A stretch of DNA of 64,000 nt from Solirubrobacter soli DSM 22325 (GTDB lineage: Bacteria; Actinomycetota; Thermoleophilia; Solirubrobacterales; Solirubrobacteraceae). Below are positions 16,566-24,760 of the stretch, piece after piece. The notes beneath the pieces were generated by a model. That model ran no database searches and was not told where the DNA came from. It worked only from the letters and a program-made list of their open reading frames with translations. Within the stretch, counting starts at the first letter, position 1; every line of letters begins with the position of its first letter. A program made the translations under genes and the position numbers. Where the stretch lies: the NCBI RefSeq assembly GCF_000423665.1, contig NZ_AUIK01000023.1, positions 1-64,000 on the forward strand, given 5' to 3'.

Positions 16566-16774
16566 GACCACCGACTCGCGGGGACGAAGCGACCGAACAC
16601 CGGCGGATCGAGGACGACTCGGAGCACCGGCGGGGCGTCCTCGAACGGGCCGTCGGCCGAGAGCGTCACCGACCGGCGACCATGCACGCGGTACGTCGCC
16701 GTCCCGGCGTCCTCGTCGACCTCCTCGAGCACGATCGCGCCATCGGCGTCGCGCAGTTGGGTCGGCCACCTCAC
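16562..16774 (-). CDS. Small hypothetical protein between CoxL- and CoxM-like genes (70 aa)
   Basis: A 70-codon frame starts with GTG at 16774, overlapping the large-subunit stop by four bases (GTGA), and ends at 16562 with another GTGA overlap on the CoxM-like start. This double coupling is strong support for translation. The product is acidic and beta-rich (DGAIVLEEVDEDAGTATYRV, then RSVTLSADGPFEDAPPVLRVV), with no cysteines or membrane segment. It resembles neither CoxG nor a known maturation factor that I can name. It could be a small assembly or substrate-binding partner, or a remnant of a larger gene. Confidence 0.6.
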   Translation of the reverse strand: MRWPTQLRDADGAIVLEEVDEDAGTATYRVHGRRSVTLSADGPFEDAPPVLRVVLDPPVFGRFVPASRWS

Positions 16775-18834
16775 TGCATCGCCCGCCAGACCTTCTCGGC
16801 GGTGAACGGCGGGTCGACGCGCCGCCCGCCCAGGGCGTTCGCGACCGCGTTGGCCACGGCGGCGGGCGCGCCGATCGTCCCGGCCTCCCCGATGCCCTTC
16901 GCGCCCAGGGGGTTCAGCGGCGACGGATTCTCCACGAACGCGGTCGAGAACTCGGGGATCTCGGCCGCGGTCAGCAGCGCGTAATCGAGCAGGCTCGACG
17001 CCGGCGCCTCCTCGGTGAGGACCGCGCCGAGGCCCTGCACCGCGGCCCCGATCACCTGCCCTTCGGCCAGCATCGGGTTGACGATCCGCCCCGCGTCGTC
17101 GACCGCGACCAGCCGCCGGACGCGCACCGCACCGGTGGCGCGCGTGATCTCGACCACCGCCACGTAGGCGCCCGACGAGAACACCTGCGGAGCCTCGAAG
17201 CGCGCGTCCCCGGGGCCGCCGGCGAGCAGGTCGTCGACCGCCGCGGCGACCGCCGAGCCGCCCATGACCGTCGTGCGCGCCGCGAACGAGCCCACGCCGT
17301 CGGCGAGCGCGTCCGTGTCCCCGGTCACGACCCGCACGCGGGACGCGTCCACGCCGAGCCGGCCCGCGGCGATCTGCGCGAACAGCGTGTGATGCCCCTG
17401 CCCGCTCGGCACCGAGCCCACGCACACGACGAACTCCTCACCTGAACGCCGCACGGTCGCGGTCTCGTACAGCCCGCCGCAGCGCGCCACGTAGAGCGCG
17501 ACGCCGACGCCCGTCAGCACCTCGCGCCGCTCGACGGCGGGCGGCGAGGACCAGGAGTCCGGCGACCGCCGGTCCTGCGCGTCCGGCGCCGCCGTCCAGG
17601 AGGCGCCCGGGGACCGCCGGCGCGTCCGCGACAACGCGACCGCCAGGTTCAGGCAGGACTCGTAGTCGCCCGAGTCGTACGTCCAGCCGAGCGCGGTCCG
17701 GTGCGGGAACGACCGCACCAGGTTGCGCCGGCGCAGCTCGAGCGCGTCGATCCCGAGCTCGCGCGCGGCCGCGTCGATCGTCGTCTCGATCAGGTACGTC
17801 GCCTCCGGCCGCCCCGACCCGCGGTACGGCGCCGTCGGGACGCGGTTGGTCCGCGCGCCGGTGACGATCACCTCGACCGCGGGGATGTCGTAGCTGCCGC
17901 TCAATCCCATCGCGGTCGTGTGCGGCGGGATCGCGGTGCTCGGGAGCAGATAGGCGCCGAGGTCGGCCAGGATGCGCCCGCGCAGCCCGAGGATGCGGCC
18001 GTCCGCATCGAGCGCCAGCTCGACGGACGCCCGCTGCCCGCGCCCCTGCGGCGCGCACAACAGGTTCTCGCGCCGATCCTCGATCCACTTCACCGGCCGC
18101 CCGAGCTCGATCGCCCCCAGCGCGACGACCGGCGTCTCGACGGGCAACGTCCCCTTGGACTCGAACGCGCCGCCGACGTCCGGGACGATCACGCGGATCA
18201 CGTGCGCCGGGAGGCCGAGGATCTGCCACAGCTGCGTGCGCGAGCGGTGCGCGCTCTGCGACGACGTCCAGACCGTCAGCCGCTCGTCCTCGCGCCGGGC
18301 GATCGCGCCGCGGGTCTCCAGCGGGCTCGCCACCAGCCGGGGGATGACGTGCTCGGTCCGGACCACGTGCGCCGCCCGCGCGAACGCGCCCTCGACGTCG
18401 CCCGCCCGCTGCTCCCAGCGCGCGAGCTCCTCCCCCGCGCGCGGATCGAGCACCGGCTCGAGCACCTCGTAGTCGACCTCGACCCGGTCGAGCGCGTCCT
18501 CGGCCTCGGCGCGCGTCTCGCCGACGACGACCGCGACCGGCTGGCCCTCGTAGCGGACCTCGTCGCCCGCCAGGACCGGGTGCGGCGCGTCGGCCACGAT
18601 CAGGCCAGGCGGCGGGTCGACGCGAGCCGGGACCGCGAGCCCCACCAGGTCGGCCGCGGTCCACAGCGCCCCGCGCACGGCACGGACCCGCGCGTGGGCG
18701 TGCGGACTGCGCACGAACGCCATGTGCAGCATCCCGTCGAGCCGGATGTCGTCCAGGAACTGTGTGTGTCCGGACAGGATCCGCTCGTCCTCGCGACGGC
18801 GGACCGGCCGGCCGATCGACCCCGCGGCGCCCAC
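16771..18834 (-). CDS. Molybdenum hydroxylase large subunit (CoxL/xanthine dehydrogenase-like)
   Basis: A 687-residue catalytic subunit, against about 770-800 for typical CoxL. It has the N-terminal block GRPVRRREDERILSGHTQFLDDI in part (GRPVRRREDERILSG), the molybdopterin-binding DVGGAFESKG, and the active-site loop APYRGSGRPEA, which is the AYRGAGRPEA type of form II enzymes and not the Cys-containing loop of true CO dehydrogenase. The C-terminal GAKGIGEAGTIGAPAAVANA is present. Two regions are abnormal: a Ser/Pro/Arg-rich segment replaces the usual helix before LTGVGVALYV, and sequence is missing between AVDDLLAGG and FEAPQVF. The GTG start at 18834 is favoured because it gives the family N-terminus. 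The substrate is unknown. Confidence 0.8.
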   Translation of the reverse strand: MGAAGSIGRPVRRREDERILSGHTQFLDDIRLDGMLHMAFVRSPHAHARVRAVRGALWTAADLVGLAVPARVDPPPGLIVADAPHPVLAGDEVRYEGQPVAVVVGETRAEAEDALDRVEVDYEVLEPVLDPRAGEELARWEQRAGDVEGAFARAAHVVRTEHVIPRLVASPLETRGAIARREDERLTVWTSSQSAHRSRTQLWQILGLPAHVIRVIVPDVGGAFESKGTLPVETPVVALGAIELGRPVKWIEDRRENLLCAPQGRGQRASVELALDADGRILGLRGRILADLGAYLLPSTAIPPHTTAMGLSGSYDIPAVEVIVTGARTNRVPTAPYRGSGRPEATYLIETTIDAAARELGIDALELRRRNLVRSFPHRTALGWTYDSGDYESCLNLAVALSRTRRRSPGASWTAAPDAQDRRSPDSWSSPPAVERREVLTGVGVALYVARCGGLYETATVRRSGEEFVVCVGSVPSGQGHHTLFAQIAAGRLGVDASRVRVVTGDTDALADGVGSFAARTTVMGGSAVAAAVDDLLAGGPGDARFEAPQVFSSGAYVAVVEITRATGAVRVRRLVAVDDAGRIVNPMLAEGQVIGAAVQGLGAVLTEEAPASSLLDYALLTAAEIPEFSTAFVENPSPLNPLGAKGIGEAGTIGAPAAVANAVANALGGRRVDPPFTAEKVWRAMQ

Positions 18835-18870
18835 GACATCGAGACTACTTGTGGGAAGCTGCGGCCCGCA

Positions 18871-19710
18871 GTGAAGCTTCGGCTGTACCACCACTCCGAT
18901 GGCGCACGGATCGCGTATCGCGAGGCGGGGACCGGACCCGCGCTCGCGCTGTTGCACTCCAAGGGCCTCACCCACCGCGAGTACGAGCCGATCGTCGACG
19001 AGCTCGCGCGCCGCTACCGGGTCGTCCTCCCGGACCTGCCGCTGCACGGGGCGTCCGAGGACCGGCCGACGCACCCGTACTCACCCGACTGGCTCACCGA
19101 GGTGGTCGCGGGGTTCCTGCTCGACACCTGCGGCCCGCGCCCGCTCGTGGCCGGCCACGGCGTCGGCGCCCAGCTGGCGCTGCGCTCGATCGCCGCCCAC
19201 ACGACCACGCCCGCCAAGCTCGTGCTGCTGCCGAACCCGATGCACACCAAGCCCAACCGCGGCGGGCTGGAGAAGACAGGGCGCATCGTGGTGCGGGCGG
19301 CCGCCGTCCCCGGCATCGACCGCCTGCTGGCGCGGACGGCGGCCCTCGCGCTGCGCCCGAGCCACGGCGACAAGCTGACCGTCACCGACGCCCCAGGCGC
19401 CCGCGACCTCGTCCGGCACGCGCTGATGGACCTCGGCGGCAACGGCAACCGCGTCCGCTCCTGGGCCAAGGCGGCACGTCGGTGGCCGCGCGGCGCGCAG
19501 CGTGACCTGATCGACGCCTACCCCGGCTTCGCGTTCCCCGTGCTGCTGCTGTGGGCGGATGAGGACCCGTTCCACCCGCTCGCGATCGCCGAGGAGGCGC
19601 TCGACCTCCTCCCCGACGCGCAGTTGCGGATCCTCAAGCGCACCGGCTACCTGATGGCCTACGACGATCCGGTAGGTCTGGCACGCGAAATTCTTGCCTT
19701 TTGTGGGTGA
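18871..19710 (+). CDS. Alpha/beta hydrolase-fold protein without Ser/His catalytic residues
   Basis: A 279-residue protein of the MhpC/haloalkane-dehalogenase-like alpha/beta hydrolase superfamily: ALALLHSKGLTHREYEP, VVLPDLPLHGASEDRP, VLLLWADEDPFHPLAIAEE and a C-terminal helix. The nucleophile elbow reads AGHGVGAQ, with Gly97 where the catalytic Ser (or Asp/Cys) should be. The usual terminal Gly-His motif reads RTGYLMAYDDP, with Tyr in place of His. Only the Asp is left. It is therefore probably a non-enzymatic binding protein, as in some hormone receptors of this fold, or a decayed enzyme. GTG at 18871 is used, 36 bases from the divergent CoxL-like start. The HxlR regulator follows closely. 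Confidence 0.8.
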   Translation: MKLRLYHHSDGARIAYREAGTGPALALLHSKGLTHREYEPIVDELARRYRVVLPDLPLHGASEDRPTHPYSPDWLTEVVAGFLLDTCGPRPLVAGHGVGAQLALRSIAAHTTTPAKLVLLPNPMHTKPNRGGLEKTGRIVVRAAAVPGIDRLLARTAALALRPSHGDKLTVTDAPGARDLVRHALMDLGGNGNRVRSWAKAARRWPRGAQRDLIDAYPGFAFPVLLLWADEDPFHPLAIAEEALDLLPDAQLRILKRTGYLMAYDDPVGLAREILAFCG

Positions 19711-19714
19711 GGAG

Positions 19715-19726
19715 ATCGTTATCGTT
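19715..19726 (+). promoter_or_regulatory. Direct repeat ATCGTT x2 before the HxlR gene
   Basis: Two back-to-back copies of ATCGTT in a small AT-rich spacer (19711-19733) lie between the hydrolase stop and the regulator start. They could be part of a promoter or an autoregulatory half-site. An AAGGAG sequence at 19728-19733 directly touches the first ATG. Confidence 0.3.
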
Positions 19727-19733
19727 TAAGGAG

Positions 19734-20207
19734 ATGTACGAGCTGGACCGGCCGATGACGTGCTCGATCGGGCGCGCCATGGAGATCCTTGGCGAACGGT
19801 GGACGTTCCTGATCCTGCGTGAGTCGTTCTACGGCGTCCGCCGGTTCTCGGACATCCAGCGCAATCTCGGGATCGCACGCAACATCCTCTCCACCCGTCT
19901 GCAGACCCTGGTCGGCGCGGGAATCCTCGTTCGCGTCCTCTACCAGGAGGAGCCCGAACGCTACGAGTACCGCCTCTCCCAGGCCGGGAAGGACCTCTAT
20001 CCGGCGATCGTGACCCTGATGCGCTGGGGCGACAAGCACCTGAGCGGCGAGCTCGGGCCGCCGGTGCTCCTGCGCCACAACCCGTGCGGTCACATCGCCG
20101 AGCCCACGCTGGTGTGCTCGCACTGCCGCGAGGAGCTCGACCCGCACGAGGTCACGCCCGAGCGCAGCGACGTGACTGAAGGCGCGTCGCCGCTCACCGA
20201 AGCATGA
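19734..20207 (+). CDS. HxlR-family winged-helix transcriptional regulator
   Basis: The 157-residue protein shows the HxlR (DUF24) hallmark order: MTCSIGRAMEILGERWTFLI in part (SIGRAMEILGERWTF), then LRESFYGVRRFSDIQRNLGI, ARNILSTRLQTLVGAGIL and the wing YEYRLSQAGKDLYP. A Cys lies at the position where redox-sensing HxlR/YodB/HypR proteins carry their reactive thiol (MTCSIG). The C-terminal CGHIAEPTLVCSHC could bind zinc. AAGGAG abuts the ATG at 19734 with no spacing, so either the transcript is leaderless or translation begins at the ATG seven codons later (19755). It follows the catalytically empty hydrolase by 23 bases and may be co-transcribed with it. Confidence 0.85.
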   Translation: MYELDRPMTCSIGRAMEILGERWTFLILRESFYGVRRFSDIQRNLGIARNILSTRLQTLVGAGILVRVLYQEEPERYEYRLSQAGKDLYPAIVTLMRWGDKHLSGELGPPVLLRHNPCGHIAEPTLVCSHCREELDPHEVTPERSDVTEGASPLTEA

Positions 20208-20240
20208 ACCTTTCGTGAGCCCCGCCCCGAACTCGGGGCC

Positions 20241-20977
20241 ATGTTCACCTCCCCACTGCGCCGCGCCGCGGCGCTCGCCACCGTCCTCACCCTCTCCGCC
20301 GCCCGGCACGGCCGCCGCGAAGACCACCCACGGCCAGTCGCGCGAGTTGTTCGCGACGACCGACTCCAATCAGCTGGTGCAGTTCGAGTCCAAGCGGCCG
20401 GACCGGATCGAGTCCTACCGGACGATCACCGGGCTGCCCGCGGGCGTGACGCTCGCCGGGATCGACTTCCGCCCCGCCACCGGCGACCTCTACGGCGTCG
20501 GCTCGGACTCGGTCGTCTACCGCCTCAACGATCGCCGTGGCCGAGGGCCCGGCCTTCACCCCCGGCCTCAGCGGGCGTTCCTTCGGCGTCGACTTCAACC
20601 CGGTCGTCGACAAGATCCGGGTCGTCTCCGACGCGGCCCAGAACGTGCGCCTGAACGTCGACGAGGGCACGCTGCTGAGCGCCGACAAGCTGCTCAACCC
20701 CGGGATGCCGCGCATCGTCGGCGCCGGCTACGCGAACATCGACCGCCAGCCCGACCCGCGCCCGAGAGGTCTCTACGAGCTGTGGTTCGTCGCGCCGGAC
20801 GATCGCCCGGGCCGTCCCCACCGGGTCTCGGCCGGGACGTTCCATCCTGACGCGAACGGCCGCGGCGAGGTCCGCCTGCTCGCGGCGGCGGACCCCAAGG
20901 TCTACCCGCGCCTCTCGGTCACCCTCCAGCCGGCCGACGGTGACCCGCGCACCATCGGCCCGGAGGTCCTGCGCTAG
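20241..20977 (+). pseudogene. DUF4394-domain secreted protein, broken by two frame changes
   Basis: A signal-peptide start (ATG 20241, MFTSPLRRAAALATVLTLSA) is followed by a frame change near 20298-20306, after which the second frame reads HGQSRELFATTDSNQLVQF, LPAGVTLAGIDFRPATG and GSDSVVYRLN. Near 20530 the frame changes again, and the third frame gives VAEGPAFTPGLSGRSFG, VDKIRVVSDAAQNVRLN and the C-terminus. These three pieces, read in order, follow the DUF4394 domain (a beta-propeller-like extracellular domain), but the junction after YRLN lacks about ten expected residues. It is therefore either a pseudogene or a locus with sequencing indels. It ends in a four-base convergent overlap with the flotillin-like gene. 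Confidence 0.7.
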
Positions 20978-22380
20978 GCGGACTTCTCCTCCGGCTTGGC
21001 GCCGTTGGTCGCGGCCTTGCTGGTGCGGGCGAGCGCGCTCTGAGCCATCTCGAGCGCCGGGCCGGCCTGCCCGATCACCTGGGCGATGATCTCCGAGATC
21101 CCCTGCGCGCCGTTGAGCACCGTGAGGTTGTCGACGTGCTTGAAGGACTCGGCGGCGGCGCGGACGATCTCCGGCAGCTGCTCGGCGATCTGCTGGCCGA
21201 TGACCGCGTCGGCTTCCTTCTCCAGGGCCTCGGCGCGCTTGGCGATCGACTCCGCCTCGGCCAGGCCCTTGGCCCGGATCGACGCGCCCTCGGCCTCGCC
21301 CTTGGCCTTGGTGGCCTCGCCCTCGGCGATGCCGCGCTGGGTGGTGATGCGCGCCTCGGAGGCGCCGATCTGCTCGATCTGCTTGGCCTTGGCCGCCGCG
21401 GCGAGCTCGACCTCGCGCGCCTGCGCCTCGGCGATCGAGATGCGGGCGACCCGCTCGGCCTCCGCCTGGACCTGCTTCTCGTAGGCGGCGGCGTCGGCGG
21501 GCTTGCGGACCTGCGTGTCCAGGCGCTTCTCCTCGCGCTCGGCCTCGAGCTCGGCGACCGCGGTCTCCTGCACGACGACCTGCTTGCGCGCCTCGGCGTC
21601 GGCCAGCGGGCCGGCCTGGGCCGACTGCGCGGCCTGCTTGTCGATCTCCGCCTGGTAGGCGGCGCGCTTGATCTCGGAGTCGCGGCGCGCGGCGGCCTTG
21701 AGCGCCTCGGCCTCCTGCTCGCGCTCGGTCGCCTCACGATCGGACGCCGCGGCGGCGATCCGGGCGCGCATCTTCACCTCGGCGGCCCGCGGCTCGCCGA
21801 GCGCCCGGATGTAGCCGGTCGGGTCGATGATCTCCTGGATCTGCAGCGAGTCGATGATCAGGCCGAGCTTCTGCATCTCGTCCGCGCTGGCGTCGCGCGT
21901 CGCCTGGGCGAGCTCGTTGCGGTTGGCGATCAGGTCCTCGACCGAGAGCCCGCCGATGATCGAGCGCAGGTGGCCGTGGAAGACCTCGCGGACGAGGTCG
22001 TGCATCTGACCGGACTGCGCGTCGAGGAAGCGGGTGGCGGCGTTCGTGATCGAGCGCCCGTCGTCGCCGACCTTGAAGATCGCGACGCCGCGTACGCCGA
22101 CGGGGATCTTCTGGGAGTCGACGCCTTCAACCTCGAGCAGCGCCTTGTCGGCCGACATCCCGAGGTACTGCGCCTTCTGCATCACGGGCACGACGAACGC
22201 GCCGCCGCCCGTGACGATCTTGAACGTGCGATCGGCGACCGCCGCGCCCTTGACGCCGAAACCGGTGACGATCAGGGCTTCGTCAGCGGCCGGCACCTTC
22301 CACAACACCTTGAACAAGATCGCCAGAACGAGCGGGACGAGCACGATGACGGCGATGACCACGATCAGCGTGGTGTTCAC
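20974..22380 (-). CDS. Flotillin-like SPFH/band 7 membrane protein
   Basis: A 468-residue protein with one N-terminal transmembrane helix (about residues 4-24, LIVVIAVIVLVPLVLAILF), an SPFH domain (about 40-200) and a long, strongly charged Ala/Glu/Lys/Arg-rich region (about 215-430) forming the flotillin coiled coil with AEA and GEA repeats. Flotillins form membrane microdomain scaffolds at the inner membrane and are often paired with NfeD-type proteins. Here a small OB-fold gene precedes it, with TGA and GTG separated by one base. An AGGAG sequence lies before the GTG at 22380, which sets the start exactly at the beginning of the membrane helix. Confidence 0.9.
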   Translation of the reverse strand: MNTTLIVVIAVIVLVPLVLAILFKVLWKVPAADEALIVTGFGVKGAAVADRTFKIVTGGGAFVVPVMQKAQYLGMSADKALLEVEGVDSQKIPVGVRGVAIFKVGDDGRSITNAATRFLDAQSGQMHDLVREVFHGHLRSIIGGLSVEDLIANRNELAQATRDASADEMQKLGLIIDSLQIQEIIDPTGYIRALGEPRAAEVKMRARIAAAASDREATEREQEAEALKAAARRDSEIKRAAYQAEIDKQAAQSAQAGPLADAEARKQVVVQETAVAELEAEREEKRLDTQVRKPADAAAYEKQVQAEAERVARISIAEAQAREVELAAAAKAKQIEQIGASEARITTQRGIAEGEATKAKGEAEGASIRAKGLAEAESIAKRAEALEKEADAVIGQQIAEQLPEIVRAAAESFKHVDNLTVLNGAQGISEIIAQVIGQAGPALEMAQSALARTSKAATNGAKPEEKSA

Positions 22381-22381
22381 T

Positions 22382-22609
22382 TCAGGTCTCCTGTGTGAGG
22401 GGGGTGACGAGCACGAGCCGAGGCGGTTGGTACTCGACCACCACGACCTCGGTGTACGGCTCGATGGATCCGCCATTCACGTCGCGGGCGAGGAATGCCT
22501 CCACGCCGCCCCTTATCGCGACCATGACCTCGCCTGTGCGTCCCGGTGCGATCCCCCCGGTGGAGGTCACCCTGCCGAGGCAGCCAACTGGCGATGAGGC
22601 GATGGACAA
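22382..22609 (-). CDS. Small NfeD-like OB-fold protein, no membrane segment (75 aa)
   Basis: The sequence has the pattern of the C-terminal OB-fold domain of NfeD: GRVTSTGGIAPGRTGEVMV, a middle Gly-rich turn, then YTEVVVVEYQPPRLVLVTPL. In the usual two-gene operon NfeD proteins carry one to five membrane helices before this domain; here they are absent, so the partner of the flotillin-like protein would be cytoplasmic. The start appears to be TTG at 22609. The stop codon is one base from the flotillin-like GTG, so both are translated from one transcript. Divergent from fumC. Confidence 0.65.
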   Translation of the reverse strand: MSIASSPVGCLGRVTSTGGIAPGRTGEVMVAIRGGVEAFLARDVNGGSIEPYTEVVVVEYQPPRLVLVTPLTQET

Positions 22610-22659
22610 TGCAGCGCTAGCGTAAGGGAACCGGAACCGAATATGTCGCGGAGGAGCCC

Positions 22660-23988
22660 ATGAGCGTGCAGGACACCCCGACGGAGCTGTGGGGCGGCGA
22701 GACCACGAAGGCCGTTGCGAACTTCCCTGTTTCGGGAGAACGCGTCCCGCTGCCGGTCGTCCGCTGGCTCGGGCGCATCAAGGGCACCGCGGCACGGGTC
22801 AACGCGGAGCTCGGGCTGCTCGACGCGGAGCTGGCCGAGAAGATCGCGGCCGCCGGCGATGAGATCGCCGAGGGCAAGCACGACGCGCAGTTCCCGATCG
22901 ACGTCTTCCAGACGGGCTCGGGGACGTCGTCGAACATGAACTCCAACGAGGTCATCGCGACGCTGTCCGGTGCGCACCCGAACGACCACGTGAACATGGG
23001 GCAGTCGTCCAACGACGTCTTCCCGTCGGCCGTGCACCTGGCCGCGCTGGACGAGGCGACGAACACGCTGCTGCCGGCGCTGGCGCAGCTCGAGGCGTCG
23101 TTCTCGGCCAAGGCCGAGGCCTACAAGGACCTCGTGAAGTCCGGCCGCACGCACCTGATGGACGCGGTGCCGGTGACGCTCGGGCAGGAGTTCGCGGGCT
23201 ACGCGGCGCAGATCCGCCTCGGGCAGAAGCGGATCGCCAACGCGTTGCCGCAGGTCGCGCAGATCCCGCTCGGCGGCACCGCCACGGGCACCGGCCTCAA
23301 CACCCACCGCGACTTCGCGGCGAAGGTGCGCGAGAAGCTGTCGGCCGACACCGGGCTGACCATCTCCGCTCCGGAGGACCCGTTCGAGGCGCAGGGCAAC
23401 CGCGACGCGCTGGTCGAGCTGAGCGGCGCGCTGAAGGTCGTCGCGGTCTCGCTGACCAAGATCGCCGGCGACCTCGCGCTGATGGGCTCCGGCCCCCGCG
23501 TGGGCATCGGGGAGATCTTCCTGCCCGAGCTGCAGAAGGGCTCGTCGATCATGCCGGGGAAGGTCAACCCGGTCATCCCGGAGGTCGTGCTCCAGGTCTC
23601 CGCGCAGGTGATCGGCAACGACACGGCGATCACGGTCGGCGGCCTCCAGGGCCAGTTCGAGCTCAACGTGCGCATCCCGCTGATCGCCCGCAACCTGCTG
23701 CAGTCGATCGCGCTGCTGTCCTCGACCGCGAAGATCTTCGCCTCCAAGTGCGTGGACGGGATCGAGCCGAACCTGGCCGGCCTGGAGAACTCGGCCGAGG
23801 GCACGCTGGCCGTCGCCACCGCGCTGAACCCATTCATCGGCTACGACCGCGCGGCCGCGATCGTCAAGGAGGCCTCGGCCTCCGGCGGGACGCTGCGCGA
23901 GGTCGCCCGCAAGCACGGCGTCGACGAGGAGACCCTCGACAAGGCGCTGGACCTGCGCAAGATCGCCGCGGGAAGCAGTGCTTCCTGA
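22660..23988 (+). CDS. fumC: Fumarate hydratase, class II
   Basis: A 442-residue soluble TCA-cycle enzyme converting fumarate and water to malate. The superfamily signature GSSIMPGKVNP is at about residue 294; other active-site blocks are TGSGTSSNMNSNEV, HVNMGQSSNDVFP and GRTHLMDAVPVTLGQE. Compared with the E. coli enzyme, the segment between NEV and HPND is shorter by roughly ten residues. A strong ribosome-binding sequence (GGAGGAG, about 22650) precedes the ATG. The 3' end overlaps the GNAT gene by 11 bases, so the genes fumC, GNAT, small membrane protein and mmuM form one likely operon. Confidence 0.95.
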   Translation: MSVQDTPTELWGGETTKAVANFPVSGERVPLPVVRWLGRIKGTAARVNAELGLLDAELAEKIAAAGDEIAEGKHDAQFPIDVFQTGSGTSSNMNSNEVIATLSGAHPNDHVNMGQSSNDVFPSAVHLAALDEATNTLLPALAQLEASFSAKAEAYKDLVKSGRTHLMDAVPVTLGQEFAGYAAQIRLGQKRIANALPQVAQIPLGGTATGTGLNTHRDFAAKVREKLSADTGLTISAPEDPFEAQGNRDALVELSGALKVVAVSLTKIAGDLALMGSGPRVGIGEIFLPELQKGSSIMPGKVNPVIPEVVLQVSAQVIGNDTAITVGGLQGQFELNVRIPLIARNLLQSIALLSSTAKIFASKCVDGIEPNLAGLENSAEGTLAVATALNPFIGYDRAAAIVKEASASGGTLREVARKHGVDEETLDKALDLRKIAAGSSAS

Positions 23989-24760
23989 GCTGGAGCGCTA
24001 CTACGACGCCGCGCCGCGCTTTGCGGCGCGGGTCGAGGAGGTCGGCCCGTTCTCGCTGTTCGTGGGGACGGGCCCGTGGAAGTACTACGTGCGGCCCCGG
24101 CTCGGGCTGGAGCACACGTACACCGCTGACGAGGTCCGGGCCGCTCTGGCGCGCAAGCGCGAGCTCGGCCAGCCCGAGAGCTTGGAGTGGGTGCACGAGA
24201 CGACGCCGTCGCTGCTCGCCGCCGCCCGCGACGCCGCCCTGGACGTCCTCGAGGCGCCGTTGATGGTGCTCGACCGTGGCTCGTGGCGGGCGCCCGAGCC
24301 GCCGCCCGGCGTGACGCTGCGCGTGCTCGACGCCGACGACCGTGAGGCGCTGACGATCTCGCGCGCGGTCCAGGACGTCGGCTTCGGCGCCGAGGGGACC
24401 TCGGCGGGACCTGAGGGCCGCGGCGAACGCGACGCCGCCGTGAACGACAAGGGCCTCGACTGGCTCGTCGAGCGCACCCGCGCCGGGCTGACCGTCACCG
24501 CCGTCGCCGAAGGCGAGTTCGGGATCGTCGCCGCGGGCGCCCATCAGCCGGTCGAAGGCGTCACCGAGGTCGTCGGGATCGCCACGCTGCCGATCGTCCG
24601 CCGTCAGGGCATCGGCGGCGCGCTCACCGGTGCGCTGGTCGAGGACGCGATCGCTCGGGGCGTCGAGACCGTGTTCCTGTCCGCGGGCAGCGAGGACATC
24701 GCCCGCGTCTACGGTCGCCTGGGCTTCAAGCGGGTCGGCACCGCCTGCATCGTCGGGTGA
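23978..24760 (+). CDS. GNAT-family N-acetyltransferase (260 aa)
   Basis: The N-terminal half (LERYYDAAPRFAARVEEVG onward) is an additional domain of about 120 residues. The C-terminal half is the acetyl-CoA-binding GNAT fold: VTLRVLDADDREAL at its start, then VVGIATLPIVRRQGIGGAL, which is the pyrophosphate-binding motif A (R/Q-x-x-G-x-G/A), and VFLSAGSEDIARVYGRLGFKRVGT at the end. The acceptor substrate cannot be predicted. GTG at 23978 lies inside the end of fumC. The TGA overlaps the GTG of the next small gene. Confidence 0.8.
   Translation: MLPELERYYDAAPRFAARVEEVGPFSLFVGTGPWKYYVRPRLGLEHTYTADEVRAALARKRELGQPESLEWVHETTPSLLAAARDAALDVLEAPLMVLDRGSWRAPEPPPGVTLRVLDADDREALTISRAVQDVGFGAEGTSAGPEGRGERDAAVNDKGLDWLVERTRAGLTVTAVAEGEFGIVAAGAHQPVEGVTEVVGIATLPIVRRQGIGGALTGALVEDAIARGVETVFLSAGSEDIARVYGRLGFKRVGTACIVG

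Noticed and set aside
16771-18834. True aerobic CO dehydrogenase large subunit
   Set aside because: The Cys-containing loop AYxCSFR of form I CoxL is absent; the loop is APYRGSGRPEA, and partner subunits are shortened, so CO oxidation is not supported.
21136-22398. 420-codon open frame opposite the flotillin-like gene
   Set aside because: Leu/Gly/Arg/Asp-rich composition and no start signal; it is the complement of the coiled-coil coding sequence.
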